In this document: positions 44,424 through 55,973 of the stretch, piece by piece
How the letters are laid out: the number at the start of each line of letters is the position of its first letter
Numbering within the stretch: the stretch's first letter is position 1
Program-made: the position numbers and the translations under genes
Assembly: GCA_001557505.1 (NCBI GenBank)
Contig: LSAX01000006.1
Span: forward strand, 3,038,001 to 3,102,000
Reading direction: 5' to 3'
Length of the DNA stretch: 64,000 nt
Origin: Reticulascus tulasneorum
Lineage: Eukaryota; Ascomycota; Sordariomycetes; Glomerellales; Reticulascaceae
The notes under the pieces: model-generated
Database searches by the model: none
Told to the model about the DNA's origin: nothing
The model's input: the letters and a program-made list of their open reading frames with translations, nothing else

Positions 44424-44861
44424 CTACTTAAGCATGGCCATAAATCGCTTGCTCTCCTCACTATCTGCAAACTCGACAAGTTTCTTTATTTTTGTTCCGT
44501 CGTCATTCAAATAAATGAACAGTACTGATTCAACAAGGATCTCCTCCTTTCCATTAACCTTCATGCGATACGCGACGTGCGCACTAGCCTTCTTTTCACT
44601 GACGTCGACGACAGTCTCCAGCACCTCCGTCGTCAAGGACTCGAGTGTTCCGAACTTGGAAATAAGGTGCCCTTCGTCTTGGGCTACGGACAAAGAGAAA
44701 CCGGCTGGCATTCCTTGCACGCGAAGAAACGATGCCGGGTGGATGCTTCGCATACAGTCTGGCGTGAGCAGGCGTGATACGATTGTTGCATCTTTCTTCA
44801 GGAAGGCCTCTGGGTGCGAAGCGAGGTAGGCAGCGACAGTTGATCGAATTGTGGACTCCAT
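44424..44861 (-). CDS. Small NTF2-like/SnoaL-type protein
   Basis: A single exon of 145 residues starting at MESTIRSTVAAYLASHPEAF; upstream codons in frame are leader-like and would add no domain. The pattern is that of an NTF2-like cone: an N-terminal helix, then TIVSRLLTPDCMRSIHPASF, and strands such as VVDVSEKKASAHVAYRMKV and LVESVLFIYLNDDGTKIKKL, ending FADSEESKRFMAML. In fungi such proteins often serve in polyketide or terpenoid pathways, as cyclases or isomerases, or have no known role. A TATAAAG element lies 133 bp upstream of the ATG. The nearby GMC and TauD genes give a weak hint of a shared pathway. Confidence 0.72.
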   Translation of the reverse strand: MESTIRSTVAAYLASHPEAFLKKDATIVSRLLTPDCMRSIHPASFLRVQGMPAGFSLSVAQDEGHLISKFGTLESLTTEVLETVVDVSEKKASAHVAYRMKVNGKEEILVESVLFIYLNDDGTKIKKLVEFADSEESKRFMAMLK

Positions 44862-44993
44862 CTTGACGTTATGATGTGTGTTTCGATTGGTATCGTAAGT
44901 CTTGTTCTGAAAATCAAATATTTGCGTGTGGTGGGTTCGTTGTGATAGTAGAAAGAACAAGATGAGCTTGCCAGAAGTATGGTGGAGTTTGCT

Positions 44994-45000
44994 CTTTATA
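44994..45000 (-). promoter_or_regulatory. TATA box of the NTF2-like gene
   Basis: TATAAAG on the minus strand, 133 bp ahead of the start codon at 44861, a usual spacing for a filamentous fungal core promoter. Confidence 0.4.
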
Positions 45001-46310
45001 CTTCAAGCAGTCCAGGCATCTTCATCGTTTAGGGAATTATTCTACAGCTGATGGAACCCCAAGGATGGTATACGAATTCTGAATTAGGCAACTGACTGTT
45101 CCATTTTCGTGCTAGTGCTGAGGCGTAGGGATGTGCGCTGTAACGGGAGGATCGCTGTGAAACAACGGGTGCTATTCTTGGCATTGGAAGATCTTTGAAC
45201 CACCACACCAAGCTCCAACTTGATCTGCAGTCTTGTGCCTCTCGAGAACGGTGGATGATTTTAGACTTGAAAACTCTCAACGACTGCCAGAGCCGATAAT
45301 CACATGGGAGCCTCGCAGTTTCCCTAGCCAGGCATGATGAAATAATGAAGATTCGATCTTTCACTTCATCCCGGCCAAGACGAATATATTTGACTTTCAT
45401 TGCCAACCAAAGGCTCTACAAGTCGCCCATGGGCATATATCGGAGTTCATTAGAAATCCTTTGGTTCAAGCAAAGCACAGAATATGCAAGCTACCATAAG
45501 GTACCTATGATGGCTTGGTAAGACCCAGTCAATGATGAACGGTTCGCAGTACTGCCCTTGCTAAGCCTATTTCGAAGCAGCCATTGGCGTCCAGAGACGT
45601 TCATTGGGATGTGTTGTTATTAAAGATATTATGTTGGCTTTTGGCGCCAAAATCGTCGTTCTTATTATCATGCTGACAACCTCAACTCAAAGTGTCGAGA
45701 CGGAAGGATACTTCGTTCTTGGTCAGCGATGTCGTTAAAGGCAATATGACCAATGGTCTTACCAATACTTGGGAAGGAATCGCTTCGATCCGCAGCCGGT
45801 ATGCCGCGGGTGAATTGAGTAGGTACATCCGTAGGATGTGTAGGATGCCCTATGATCTCGCCTTATTAGCCGGTGTTACTATGGAATATCCCCTGACCCC
45901 ACTTCCAACGCACGCGGTACTCATTTCCAGATCTGCGTCGACATCTCTCCCGCTTCCCCCAACTGGTCGAACGTCCTGCCGGGTATTGCCAAGACACGAG
46001 GACGGAGGTGTGGACATGCCGCTGGCAGAATTCTGAGGTTGTTCGGGTACCTGATATTAAACCTATATAAAGTTTGGGCTTACTAACTGCGGAGTAGGGT
46101 TGGAGATGCTCGGTGTTCTTGTGGCGGATTCCTCTCGCGAGGGCTGTGGATGGCAAAATGCTTCGGGATCGTCTCCGATGGAGGCTTGGGGAACGCATAT
46201 GTGCAGCTATATCATGGCCGAACCCCTCCCAGGACATTCCCACGACCACTGGCCTGCAGGCATTTCGAGAGCTCCTGAGACTACGTCGACCTTGAACAGC
46301 CTCTGCCACG
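45001..46310. other. Divergent intergenic region
   Basis: About 1.3 kb between the NTF2-like gene (minus) and the GMC gene (plus). The frames here (for example 45029-45406 minus) lack domains. It should carry both promoters. Confidence 0.5.
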
Positions 46311-48592
46311 ATGGTCTCTCAAATTCTTTCCCCGAGTGCCGTACTGGTAGGGTTATTGTCTCTCGCCCACCTGGCTGCCTCCCACCCAAGAGTGAGTGAC
46401 ACGGTGTTGAAGCGCGCCGAGATCAATTACACACAGGTCCAAGAGAGCTATGATTACATTGTTGTCGGCGGTGGGCAGGCAGGCGTTGTAATTGCCAACA
46501 GGTTAACTGAGGATCCAGATGGTGAGCACTGAGTGACATCTTACGGATTGAAGTTTCCTCGCTAATTAGAATCTAAAGTGACCGTCCTTGTCATTGAGTA
46601 TGGTTATTTCAACAATGCGCCCTCTGTACTCGAACCAACCAGCGCAACTCGCTGGGTCAAGAATGTGCAGTACAACATGACATCGGTGCCTCAAGTAGGA
46701 CTCAATGGCTACAAGCAAGACATCTACGCCGCCTGCTGTGTTGGCGGCGGATCTACAATTGTGAGTATTTAGGGCCATGTCAGGAGCTTGGAGCATTAAC
46801 AGTGAGCAGAACGGAATGATGCTTAATCGTGGCTCGGCAGCCGACTACAACTCCTGGGAGGCACTAGGCAATCCGGGCTGGGGTTTCGATGGCCTCTACC
46901 CCTATTTCATCAAGAGCAGTCAATTTGATCCGCCGGCCCCGCAGACCATCGAAGAGTTTAACATTACGTGGGGCGAGAAGTCGTACGGCAATGGTCCGAT
47001 CCATCAGAGGTTCTCCTCTTTCCAATGGCCGGGATCAAGTGCGTAAACCCGAGTTCACAGTTGTAAACACATGCTGCGACATGGCGCTGACATATTCTGC
47101 ACAGAGGTTCAAATCAAAGGTATCATAGAAGCTGGCGCGGAGTATCAGATTGACGGTTCAGGTGTAAGTTTGAATCTTTTCCCAGAAGGGAGTTTGACTG
47201 ACACGCCCAGGGTGATGCATACGGCGTCTTTTGGTACCCAACAGCGCTGGACAACAAGACCGTAACTCGATCATATGCCGTCACTGGATACTGGGATCCC
47301 GTCAAGGATACCCGCAAGGGCTTCAACATCCTGACCGGCTGGCGGGTCGACGAAGTCGTATTCGACGACAAGAAGCATGCAACCGGGATTAAGATGACGG
47401 AGCGAGAGCTGAAGCCATCTGGGAACCCGAAGCCGAGAATCTCTGTCAAAGCTACCAAGGAGATCATCATCGCTGCTGGTGCGTTGCACAGTCCGCAGGT
47501 GCTGCAGCGAAGTGGGATTGGTCCGAAAGGACTCCTGAATGCTGCCGGGATTCCCGTCGTGGTAGACCTTCCTGGAGTCGGATCCAATCTTCAAGACCAC
47601 GCCGTTGCAAGCACAGGATACAAGTGTGAGTCTAGAAAGCAGTCGGCGCAGAGCTTGGAAGCTAACAAACACTCATAGTCACGACCAACGTCTGGCCAAA
47701 CCCAGAGGAGTCAATGAACAACGCCTCGTTCGCACAATGGGCAGCAGACGAATATGCCAACCGACGAGGCGGCCCCATGGCAGTTGCGACAGGCAATGTT
47801 GGCGGTCTCATCCCCCTCCCAGTCATCGACCCAGAACGCTACAAGTCAATCGTGGAGGCATACCTCGCCCAGGACCTGAAGACCGTCTTGCCGGCAAATT
47901 ATACCGCGGAACAAATCGCCGGCTACTCGGCACAACGCAAACAGCTTGCCGCCATGATGTCAACGTCCGACAACGCCTTCCTCGAACTGCCCCTCCAGGC
48001 CAGCGGGCAGTACATCACTGTTCTAATCAAGGGCCTCAGCCGAGGCACTGTCTTCCTCGATCCGAAAAACATCTATGCTGAGCCGATTGTGGACTATCAC
48101 ACTTTCGTCAACCCGGCCGATATCGACATGTTGGCGAGCTCGATGCGGTTTGTGAGGAAGTTCCACCAGACGCCGAGTATGAAGACGCTCGGCCCCGTCG
48201 AGCAGAAGCCGGGTGCCAACGTCACGACTGATGCGGATTTGATTACATTCTTGAAGAGCGTGACCAGTTGCTCGACAGCTCATAACTCCGGGACATGCAC
48301 CATGATGCCCAGGGAGTTGGGCGGCGTTGTCGGAGCAGATTTGCTGGTCTATGGTGTCACGGGCTTGAGTGTTGCTGACTCGTCCATCATGCCAATTATC
48401 CCGGTAAGAAACACTCGCTTACAATGGTTGCACAGAGCTAACTGTCCTATCAGGGGGCACATATCTGCTCGACTGTGTATGCTATTGCTGAGAAGGTATG
48501 TTTGGAACTTCCACCCTCGGCTGCAGGTTGACGAATACTGATTATCACTTTAGGCCGCCGACATTATCAAGGGCAGACATAGCAAGAAGTAA
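46311..48592 (+). CDS. Secreted GMC (glucose-methanol-choline) oxidoreductase
   Basis: Eight exons: 46311-46521, 46579-46760, 46810-47038, 47105-47163, 47211-47625, 47679-48403, 48454-48495 and 48554-48592; introns 47-66 nt; 633 residues. Residues 1-24 are a signal peptide. The FAD-binding fold is YDYIVVGGGQAGVVIANRL, and VTVLVIEYG supplies the second strand. GGGSTINGMMLNRGSAADYN and IIIAAGALHSPQVLQRSGIG are the two GMC signature regions, the first rebuilt exactly by splicing. The C-terminal domain has STAHNSGTCTMMPRELGGVV and GAHICSTVYAIAEKAADII, giving the two catalytic His/His-Asn positions known from glucose oxidase. It oxidises an alcohol group of an unknown substrate outside the cell. 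All introns are GT-AG. Confidence 0.95.
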
Positions 48593-49579
48593 CAGCTGAC
48601 TGTCAGAACCTCGTCAATATGAAAAGAGCATTCATAAGCGACTGCGCCGTACATGTAGAAAAGCATTTGTTCACATTCCTCCAAACCAGCATGCCGATGA
48701 TGTATTTCTGAGATGGCAAGACATTGAACTCTCCTGTATGTCCTCTAGACCGAAGATCTAACTGTCAAGCTACAGTCTGTCATCTCTCACGTGCGCTTTA
48801 CCTGCCCTTACGTGCATCGTCCAGTCCGGAGGATGTTTTGTGTCATATGCATCACGGGGTAGATTCACCCTCGTCCCGCCAATTATGGGCGCTCTTCACT
48901 ACCGGCACCCAGAACTGATGCCGACTTAAGAACGTCGAACTTCGGGATTCCCCTTACTACCCTCTAGGCCGCAATGTAATCATTATATCGGCGGTCCCTG
49001 AGCCAAACGATCCCTCATTCCACCTCATTATAATCGTGAGGATCCAAACTTTAAGCTGTAAAGTAGTCTGGGTGTAAATAGTCATCATTTCTATCAAACT
49101 CCCTGACCTTGTCCCTACGCCTAATTGTTGACAATAGCGCTGCCCCTCCCCCGCAAAACGCTAAGGATGACATGCCGTAGCGCCCATGGCCCCCCCACAA
49201 CGGCACTTGCAGCCATGTCAGGACGTGGGCTGACCGCAACCTGGCTATTGTTGGCGAACAGCCTAATTCGGGACATGATCAGTCGGATGCCATTCGGCGT
49301 CCGTATGTCACCCGTAGGAAGATGCAGGTAGTCGCACGAGACATTATACCTCCGATATCCGCTGTCTTCTGCCGCTTTCCTGGTGCCATTCATCGTCGAT
49401 CCGGTGCTTGTTTACCCCGCCGAGGTATATATCCTTGCTACCAGCAAGTTCATCGCCCCGTGAGGACCATTCGATATTGCAATACACAGTAGGCTTGATG
49501 GTCCAGTCTTGCGAAATTTGCTCCCTCAATTTAATACCTTGAGATATACAGTAATCAGCCTCCGAGCAAAGCTATCAAA
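48593..49579. other. Intergenic region
   Basis: About 1 kb between two plus-strand genes. No convincing frame; it should hold the promoter of the TauD-type gene. Confidence 0.5.
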
Positions 49580-50688
49580 ATGCCGGGCGTGGTTGAAGAA
49601 CCTCAGTTCAAGCGTGTTACGGTGAAAGAGCTCCATCCGACGTTCGCTGCGGAGGTTCAAGGCGTAGACTTCTTGAATCTCGACGATGAGGCGTTGAAGG
49701 AGGTCCTCGCCGCTGTTCACAAGGTACTGGTCATCCTCTTCGGCATCCTGCACCATGGAGTCTCAGTGACAAGAAGTTAATTTCAGTACAGTATGGGGTG
49801 TGTGTCTTCCGTCACACGGGCATGGACGACACAGCCCACGTGAGATTCTCGGAGAAGTTGGGCGAGCTAGATAACATCAAACGCTTCATTGTTGGTAACC
49901 GCAAGCTCCGCTACCCCTATTACGAGCTCTTCGATGCGGGCAACATCAATGACGACGACTCCATCCTGGATCCGGAGGCGCCCCGCGCTCACGCCAACAG
50001 AGGCAATCGCCTCTTCCATACCGACTCAAGCTACAACCCGCGGCGTGCGAGTTACAGCCTCCTGCGGGCCGTTGAGATTCCACCGCCGGGAAATGGAGGC
50101 AACACGGAGTTTGCAGACTCACGAACTGCTTTCACAGAGCTAGATGACGAGATCAAAGAGCGGTTGGTGAAGGATGACTTGGTTGGCAGGCACACCTTTG
50201 CACAGAGCCGAAAGATGGGAAGCCCGGAGTTCTTCGCCGACTTGGATCCGAGCAGCTTCAACAAGGCCGCGCACAAGATCGCGCAGGTCCATGAGCCATC
50301 AGGGCGTGTCAATCTGTTCATCGGAGCGCATCTGCATCACATTGAAGGTCTTGAAGAGGAGGAATCGGCAAAGCTCGTCGAGATGCTGAACAAACATGCC
50401 ACACAGCCCAAACTCGTGGTCTCTATAGATTGGGAGGGCCCCGGTGATCTCATAATCTGGGATAACCGTGCCGTGCTACATCGTGCTGCTGGCGGAACCT
50501 TTGAAGGGAAGTACAGACGTGACTTGAGGAGGACTACGGTCCACGACGATAGCCCTACAGCATGGGGCTTGAACCAGAAGGGGGAGGCACAACCATACTT
50601 CAACACTTCCAGTGCCAAGTTGACCCCGTCGGTAGCCACAGTGTCCGTAACCACTGCATCGGCGGCCACTGCTTCTGGAGCTGCCTAG
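49580..50688 (+). CDS. TauD/TfdA-type 2-oxoglutarate/Fe(II) dioxygenase
   Basis: Two exons, 49580-49723 and 49792-50688 (68-nt intron), 346 residues. I took the acceptor ending at 49791 because it rebuilds VHKYGVCVFRHTGM, the conserved N-terminal strand. The iron site is HTD (about His124 and Asp126 in RLFHTDSSYNP) with the distal His at about 278 in DNRAVLHRAAGG; the arginine that binds 2-oxoglutarate lies in RRDLRRTTV (about 290-295). These enzymes couple decarboxylation of 2-oxoglutarate to hydroxylation or cleavage of a small acid; the overall form is that of the 2,4-D/alkylsulfonate-type group. The C-terminal 40 residues are a Thr/Ser/Ala-rich tail not needed by the fold. It follows the GMC gene on the same strand. 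The substrate is unknown. Confidence 0.93.
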
Positions 50689-51928
50689 GGGATATGTCAT
50701 ATACTAGCTTTGCTTTTTATCGGCTGCTGGAGGGCTGGAGATAGTCGTTGTGTGAAAGGCGACTCAGACGGCAGATATTGTTGGATTTGGTTCTATCAGT
50801 GTACGCTCATTGCTCATGATTTCAGAGATTCAGGATAGTGGTGGAGCTCGCATGTTGGTACATGCCCAAACAATCAAGAGTTCCTACAACCGCAGATTAT
50901 CGAAGATGCTACTGTATTCGGATGCTCTGCTACCCAATCCTTCGATGATTGATGATGCACCGGCCATGGAACGTAACACCCACGAGTAGAGTAGCACGGC
51001 AGAGGTAATGACCCCAGGCAGCCATAGATGAACTTCAATGTAACTTGAGAATCTTAATATGTCCTGCGATGCAATCACAGACATAGATTCTCTTTCCTCA
51101 GACTCACTGGCCAGGACATACCTAGATGGGAAGGTGATCACGGTCCAAAGAGACTTTTGGCAAAAGGTCTGCGCGCACAGAGGTTAGGAATGCGCACAGC
51201 TGGCTTCTTTGTGATATATCGCCACTTCGACTTCCACGGACGATACAAGTATTGCAACCCCTATGTTCACGCAGATGGCTGGAAGGTTGGTAGTCCGTAT
51301 GTATGCGGTGTAAGTGGACGGATGCCAGGGGGTAGCTTCGGATGGAGACTCGGTCCCACGTGCCCCCGCCAGTGGCAGATGTACATCAGAATCAAACGGC
51401 CCGTCTACGAGATAGGTAGGTAGTTTGAGACTACCGTAGAGAAAGGGTAGCTTGGCGCTAATGTGAGCACACTAGGGGTTTGGCGTTTGGAGGGTCGACC
51501 CTTGAATGGCGGGCAGGATGGCGGCGTCCTCCGACAGAGCAAAAGATACTGGAATCGAATTCTTATGCATCGCGGGGCAAAACAGGCAACCAGTAAAGGC
51601 GGGGCAGGCAGAAAAAGGATTGCAGCTTCACGGCAAGGATAGGTCTGGCATCATCGCGGGGCTGCAGAGGCGCCTGCACGTAAAATTCTGGTAGTGGGGT
51701 CAGTCAGTCACTGGCTTCCAACCTACCTGCCGACCAAAAGAACCTTTTGCCTTACCCTCCTCCTGTGTTGGTGATTTCTCACGCAAGAGTCATCCATTTA
51801 CAAAGCTCATTTTTTCTTCTCTTCTCTCCTCTTGCTTACTTACAGCTTACGTGCCTATCTCTGCTTCCTCTTCTTCTTGCTTGCGCAATACACCATTACC
51901 TATACCCGCGTCGAATCAAACCGTCAAA
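50689..51928. other. Intergenic region, pyrimidine-rich at right end
   Basis: About 1.2 kb with no convincing gene. From about 51800 to 51890 the plus strand is strongly CT-rich, a usual feature just ahead of housekeeping genes in filamentous fungi. Confidence 0.5.
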
Positions 51929-52738
51929 ATGGTCGAGAAGATCTATGTCACGTACAATGATGTGAGTAATTCCGGGTTGGAGCTGGAGCAAAGCTGCAGG
52001 AGCCAACGCAGCTACCCGTCACCCTCTAGCACACCGTGGCACAAGCTAATACTCGGCCCTCCTCCAGGTCCACAAGCTGTGCCAGGAATCTGCTGCGAAG
52101 ATCCTCGAAACATTCCAGCCCCAGCTCATGATCGCCATCGGTGGCGGCGGCTACGTTCCCGCGAGAATTCTGCGCTCCTTCCTCAAGCAACCCGGCAGCC
52201 CCAATATCCCCATCCAAGCTATCGGCCTCTCGCTCTACGAGTCCCTTCCCGAGGAAGGCAACGTCACGCCCGGCGAGGTCGAGACCCCGGGCACGAAGGT
52301 TACGCGCACACAATGGCTAGATATGAGCGCCCTCGGCGAGATGGAGAACCTGATCGGCAAGAAAATCCTCATTGTAGATGAGGTGGACGATACACGGACG
52401 ACCCTAGAATACGCCGTTCGGGAACTGAAGAAGGATGTCGAGGTTGCCCGGCAGCGGTTTGGGGATAGGGTTAACAAGACCGAGTTCAGCATCTTTGTCT
52501 TACACGTACGTGTCCACCACACTGTACTCCCCGTAAAGCATACGTGCAGAGGCTGACGAAGCAACAGAACAAGAACAAGCCGAAGAAAGGCGAGCTGCCC
52601 GACGGTATGCTCGAGAAGGGACGCTACATGGCCGCCCGCACGGTCGGAGACGAGTGGATTTGCTACCCATGGGAGGCCATGGACATTGACGAGCATGACA
52701 AACTTGCAGCGAGCCAGGCGAGCCAGCAGGCAAAGTAA
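51929..52738 (+). CDS. XPT1: Xanthine/hypoxanthine phosphoribosyltransferase
   Basis: Three exons: 51929-51961, 52068-52505 and 52568-52738 (introns 106 and 62 nt), 213 residues. The protein opens MVEKIYVTYND and carries the flat phosphate-binding IGGGGYVPARILRSFL (about 35-50) and the PRPP loop IVDEVDDTRTTLEYA (about 113-127), exact for type I phosphoribosyltransferases. It ends EWICYPWEAMDIDEHDKL. It salvages xanthine or hypoxanthine with PRPP to the nucleotide in the cytosol, as yeast Xpt1/Hpt1 do; which base is preferred cannot be read here. An alternative acceptor at 52549 would add six residues (RLTKQQ) in frame; I prefer the downstream one because VLHNKNKPKKGELP fits the family. Confidence 0.93.
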
Positions 52739-53042
52739 TCCTGAAGAACATCCCAAGACATCATGCGAGGAAGAGTCGCGTCCGGCACAGCTACATTCAC
52801 ATGAGGGAATGCCACCTGTCGGGTCACAGTTGGCAAATTATCACTGGTCCTCCCCAGTTTGCGTGTTTGCATATAGACAGACTCTCAAACTTTGAACATT
52901 CTCGCATCTTTTGTTGTTTCATCTGATCATAGTGGTCTCCCAACTGTCTCGGCCAAGCGGCAGTCCTCTCCAGTCTATCGTACTCCCCCCTCGCATATAA
53001 CATCCCAAAACCGACAAGGAAATCGCCTGTCAGCTTTTCTGA
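52739..53042. other. Convergent intergenic region
   Basis: 304 bp between the 3' ends of two genes; ordinary untranslated sequence. Confidence 0.5.
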
Positions 53043-54179
53043 TTACTTATTATCAGCCGTCTGACAATAATCTTTCAGAGCAGACATGAACAAGTTGCGC
53101 AGATTCTTGCAGACCAGCCAAGCCTCCTGGCCGTAGGACGCCTTCTTCTGCAGCAAAACAGCCTGGCTGGTCTCCCAGTATGCCATTCGGAAGCGAGACC
53201 ATGATTGCATGTTCAGAGGGCCAACCCCCGGTCGGGGAAAGAAACGCCTATTGCACGCGACTGCCGGTACGAGCTGACGATGCACTGCTTCCTCGGTGCG
53301 TGCGAAGGGACGCATGTCGCCGAAATCAAGGAGCCAGAGAGTCGGGCGCCCGTGTTTATGCTGGCCGATTACAATCTTTATCCCCCGAGCGTCCATTTCG
53401 CAGTCCCAGTGGATAATCGCAAGGGCGACGCCGAGCTTGGCCATACATTTGTCTACCTCTCTTTTCCCGAGTTGCTTGATTAGCTCGTCGAGATATACAG
53501 GGCGATCGTGGAGTGACGGGTTGAGGGTAGATAAACTAGAAGAGGTTTCCACTCCAAAGAACGGACGAAGAAGGAAGTGCTCATTCTCCGGATCCTCCAA
53601 GGCGAGTTCGCGAATCGAGGGATCAAGGTACGTTTCCACCAGGATACGCTTTAAGCTCTGTCCTAAAGGCTCAACCCGCTCCATAAAGATGCCAGCCTTG
53701 CGCCAGCTCATTAGCTCTGGGTCTTTGATGATGTCACCACAGCCTGGCTGAACGGAGATATCGGGAGTATACCCATGGACGGCTGGGACACGGGGGAATT
53801 GGGGCTTTTGGCGGGTGGTCAAATCCTTCCCGAGCCATATTGAGAGATGGATTCTCCAGAAGCTGAAAGACTTGCTGACTATTTTGTGCCGCTGGTGTTC
53901 GTGGTAGAGGTCTTTGCACCGGTTGCTGACTTTTATGACTTGGTGTGGTCCATGCTGGTAGACTCGGGAGGAGCTGCCTGTGCCGAGAAGAGCTGGGATG
54001 GGCTCTTTGCTAAGTTTCAAAACAGAGTGTCGTCTGAGAAATCTCTTGATTCCGAAGTCGGGTAGCTTGACACTTCGTGGTCGAGGTGACTTTGCCGATG
54101 CATTCTCTCTCGATAGGAGGAGATCCTCCTCGCTGACAGTCTCTGACCGTCGAGTACGGGTGAAGGCTCGTGAAATCAT
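53043..54179 (-). CDS. DUF3669-type kinase-like protein
   Basis: A single exon of 378 residues. After a basic N-terminus, a glycine loop-like LLGTGSSSRVYQHGPHQVIK (about 64-83) resembles the ATP-binding start of protein kinases. The most conserved part, KLGVALAIIHWDCEMDARGI followed by TLWLLDFGDMRPF, matches the fungal DUF3669 pattern. The HWD and DFG lie where a kinase has its catalytic loop and DFG, but the usual HRD-x4-N is altered, so activity is doubtful. This family is common and often expanded in filamentous ascomycetes, with unknown function. No signal peptide or membrane segment is seen. Confidence 0.85.
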   Translation of the reverse strand: MISRAFTRTRRSETVSEEDLLLSRENASAKSPRPRSVKLPDFGIKRFLRRHSVLKLSKEPIPALLGTGSSSRVYQHGPHQVIKVSNRCKDLYHEHQRHKIVSKSFSFWRIHLSIWLGKDLTTRQKPQFPRVPAVHGYTPDISVQPGCGDIIKDPELMSWRKAGIFMERVEPLGQSLKRILVETYLDPSIRELALEDPENEHFLLRPFFGVETSSSLSTLNPSLHDRPVYLDELIKQLGKREVDKCMAKLGVALAIIHWDCEMDARGIKIVIGQHKHGRPTLWLLDFGDMRPFARTEEAVHRQLVPAVACNRRFFPRPGVGPLNMQSWSRFRMAYWETSQAVLLQKKASYGQEAWLVCKNLRNLFMSALKDYCQTADNK

Positions 54180-54689
54180 TTGTTCGCTTATTCAGATGAA
54201 CCTCGTGTACTGACTGCAGTACTGATAGCGGCATCATGCATCAAATTCTGTCGCAGGTGCTCTCCCGGCCGCTCCCACTAGGTCGGGTTGAAATTATACA
54301 CATGATGCACTCCATCTCCGTTGGCGCAGACACCGAAGCCGGCGGAGATGGGCTGATCAGTTTGAGAGACTTTTGTCAACGCAGGGCCATGGATATGAAC
54401 TAAGTTTACCGGAGATAGGCACTGATGGCTGTCTGGACGTGATCCAAAATCGTGCCATCTCAATCTGGTCAAATAAGTAGCGTTTTTGACACCCTTCATA
54501 GATACAGTCACAGTAAAACCAGCACCAGTCATGTTACTCAACATTAATCAACGTCTATAGTCTTGAGAAATATACTGTCTAGTTTGAAATCGCCTCTAAA
54601 CACCATCAAAAGCCAGGTCATTGAATCATAGTAGCCAGGGAAGGGTATAACTCGTGTCCCAAAACGTCTCATCCGCCCAACGTACCGTC
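54180..54689. other. Intergenic region with one doubtful small frame
   Basis: A minus-strand frame at 54544-54278 could encode 88 residues ending GVCANGDGVHHVYNFNPT. It has no signal peptide and no known motif, and it contains an intron-like GTAAAC...CAG stretch. I leave it as a doubtful small gene or relic (about 0.25). Nothing else is seen. Confidence 0.4.
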
Positions 54690-55427
54690 TTACCGATGCT
54701 GGTCCTTCAGCTTCTTCTCCATCTTCATAAACTCCCGTATTCCCACCGGAATGTCCTGGTACAGACTGTCATCCCACATGTCCTTCGCGATCTTGCTCTC
54801 TAATGGCACCGACTTCGTCTCGGAGGCAGCGTCCTTCGCGCTATTCTGCTCCGCTAAATTCTTCTGCGCCAGTGCGTTCGCACTGGACCACGCCTCCATA
54901 TCTTCGCGGAACGTATCCCAAGTGCAATGGACGCACCCACTCATACAGCAGTTGTCCGGCTCCTCGGGCTGCGGAGGCACGAGAACGCCAGCCACGAGGG
55001 TAGATCGATTCCGCTGCTCGGCGAGGGCAGCTGCACGCTTGGCGGGGGCATCGAGGGCGGATCCAAAGACGAGGAGGGCCCTCTCAGCGGCGGTTTGGGG
55101 TGGTGGTGTGGGAACTGCAGAAGCTGCTTCCGCTGAAGGAGTTGGCTCTTTGGGTTTTCGCCCGTTGGTTTTCTTTTTGGCTTCCTTCTCCTTCTGCTTA
55201 GGGATTGAGGATTGCGGTGGCTCTTCGGGCTTCTCGTCTGGAATTGGCTGTGGTGTATTGAGGATGCTTTCGTAGTATGCGCCTAGAGGGTGGGATTGTT
55301 TGTCCGCAGGTTCGATTGGATCTGGAGGGGTTTGAGATTTGATGGTGATAAAGGCATTGCGTGGCGGTCGGGCTAGTATGGGTAGCAGAGGCCGCAGTCT
55401 AGGTAGCAGCCTGGCTGGCGCAGACAT
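54690..55427 (-). CDS. OXLD1-like mitochondrial protein (oxidoreductase-like N-terminal domain)
   Basis: A single exon of 245 residues from the first ATG; the frame upstream has only a TTG. The N-terminus MSAPARLLPRLRPLLPILAR is rich in Arg and Leu without acids, a good mitochondrial presequence. A Lys/Pro-rich linker follows. The diagnostic part is PPQPEEPDNCCMSGCVHCTW (about 165-184) with DTFREDMEAW, the Cys-rich motif of the oxidoreductase-like domain family (OXLD1). The C-terminus is charged (GIREFMKMEKKLKDQHR). The biochemical role is poorly known; the four cysteines suggest metal or redox function. The gene is divergent from the one at 55974. Confidence 0.88.
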   Translation of the reverse strand: MSAPARLLPRLRPLLPILARPPRNAFITIKSQTPPDPIEPADKQSHPLGAYYESILNTPQPIPDEKPEEPPQSSIPKQKEKEAKKKTNGRKPKEPTPSAEAASAVPTPPPQTAAERALLVFGSALDAPAKRAAALAEQRNRSTLVAGVLVPPQPEEPDNCCMSGCVHCTWDTFREDMEAWSSANALAQKNLAEQNSAKDAASETKSVPLESKIAKDMWDDSLYQDIPVGIREFMKMEKKLKDQHR

Positions 55428-55973
55428 TTTGTCGACGGTGTTGCAATTGCAGAAAGGCAGTTCTTGAGGGACGGATAGAATTGAGGTGAGCAAACGAGAA
55501 GGCAACTTTGGATCGCTGATAAAGAGCTCGGATCCGTCATGCCTCGGACGTCATCGGACGATCATTTGTCAAACGACGGTGCCCCGCGTGATCGCTCTGA
55601 TCACGTGCCTTCGCGTCACATAAGCAATAACGCATCCCAGAAGGCCCTCGAACTTTTGACGCTGGTTGTTCGAACGAGCTTGTAATCAATACGGATATTT
55701 CTAGCAAAGCCATAGTGCTTTGGATATTTGTTTCTCGCGTTTTGTAACTGCTACGCTGGTTCAAACTTTGGAGTTTGTACATCTCAGACTTTTATCCGAA
55801 AGCGGTAGGCGGTCTAGCCCACTCTCTCCCATAACGCGCCAGAGTCCCCCAACACCAAAACCTTTGCGACAGCATCAGATATCGCAGCCAATTCGACCGA
55901 ATCGACGTGATTTTTTTTCTCCTGTCTCGTACAACAAAAAATGATATAATACGGAGACGCGGCTCGCGACACA
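55428..55973. promoter_or_regulatory. Divergent promoter region
   Basis: 546 bp between the starts of the OXLD1-like gene (minus) and the CENP-O-like gene (plus). No clear TATA box; GC content is ordinary, with a T-rich run near 55910. Confidence 0.45.

Noticed and set aside
45029..45406. 125-codon minus-strand frame
   Set aside because: No domain, no signal and random-looking composition in a divergent promoter region.
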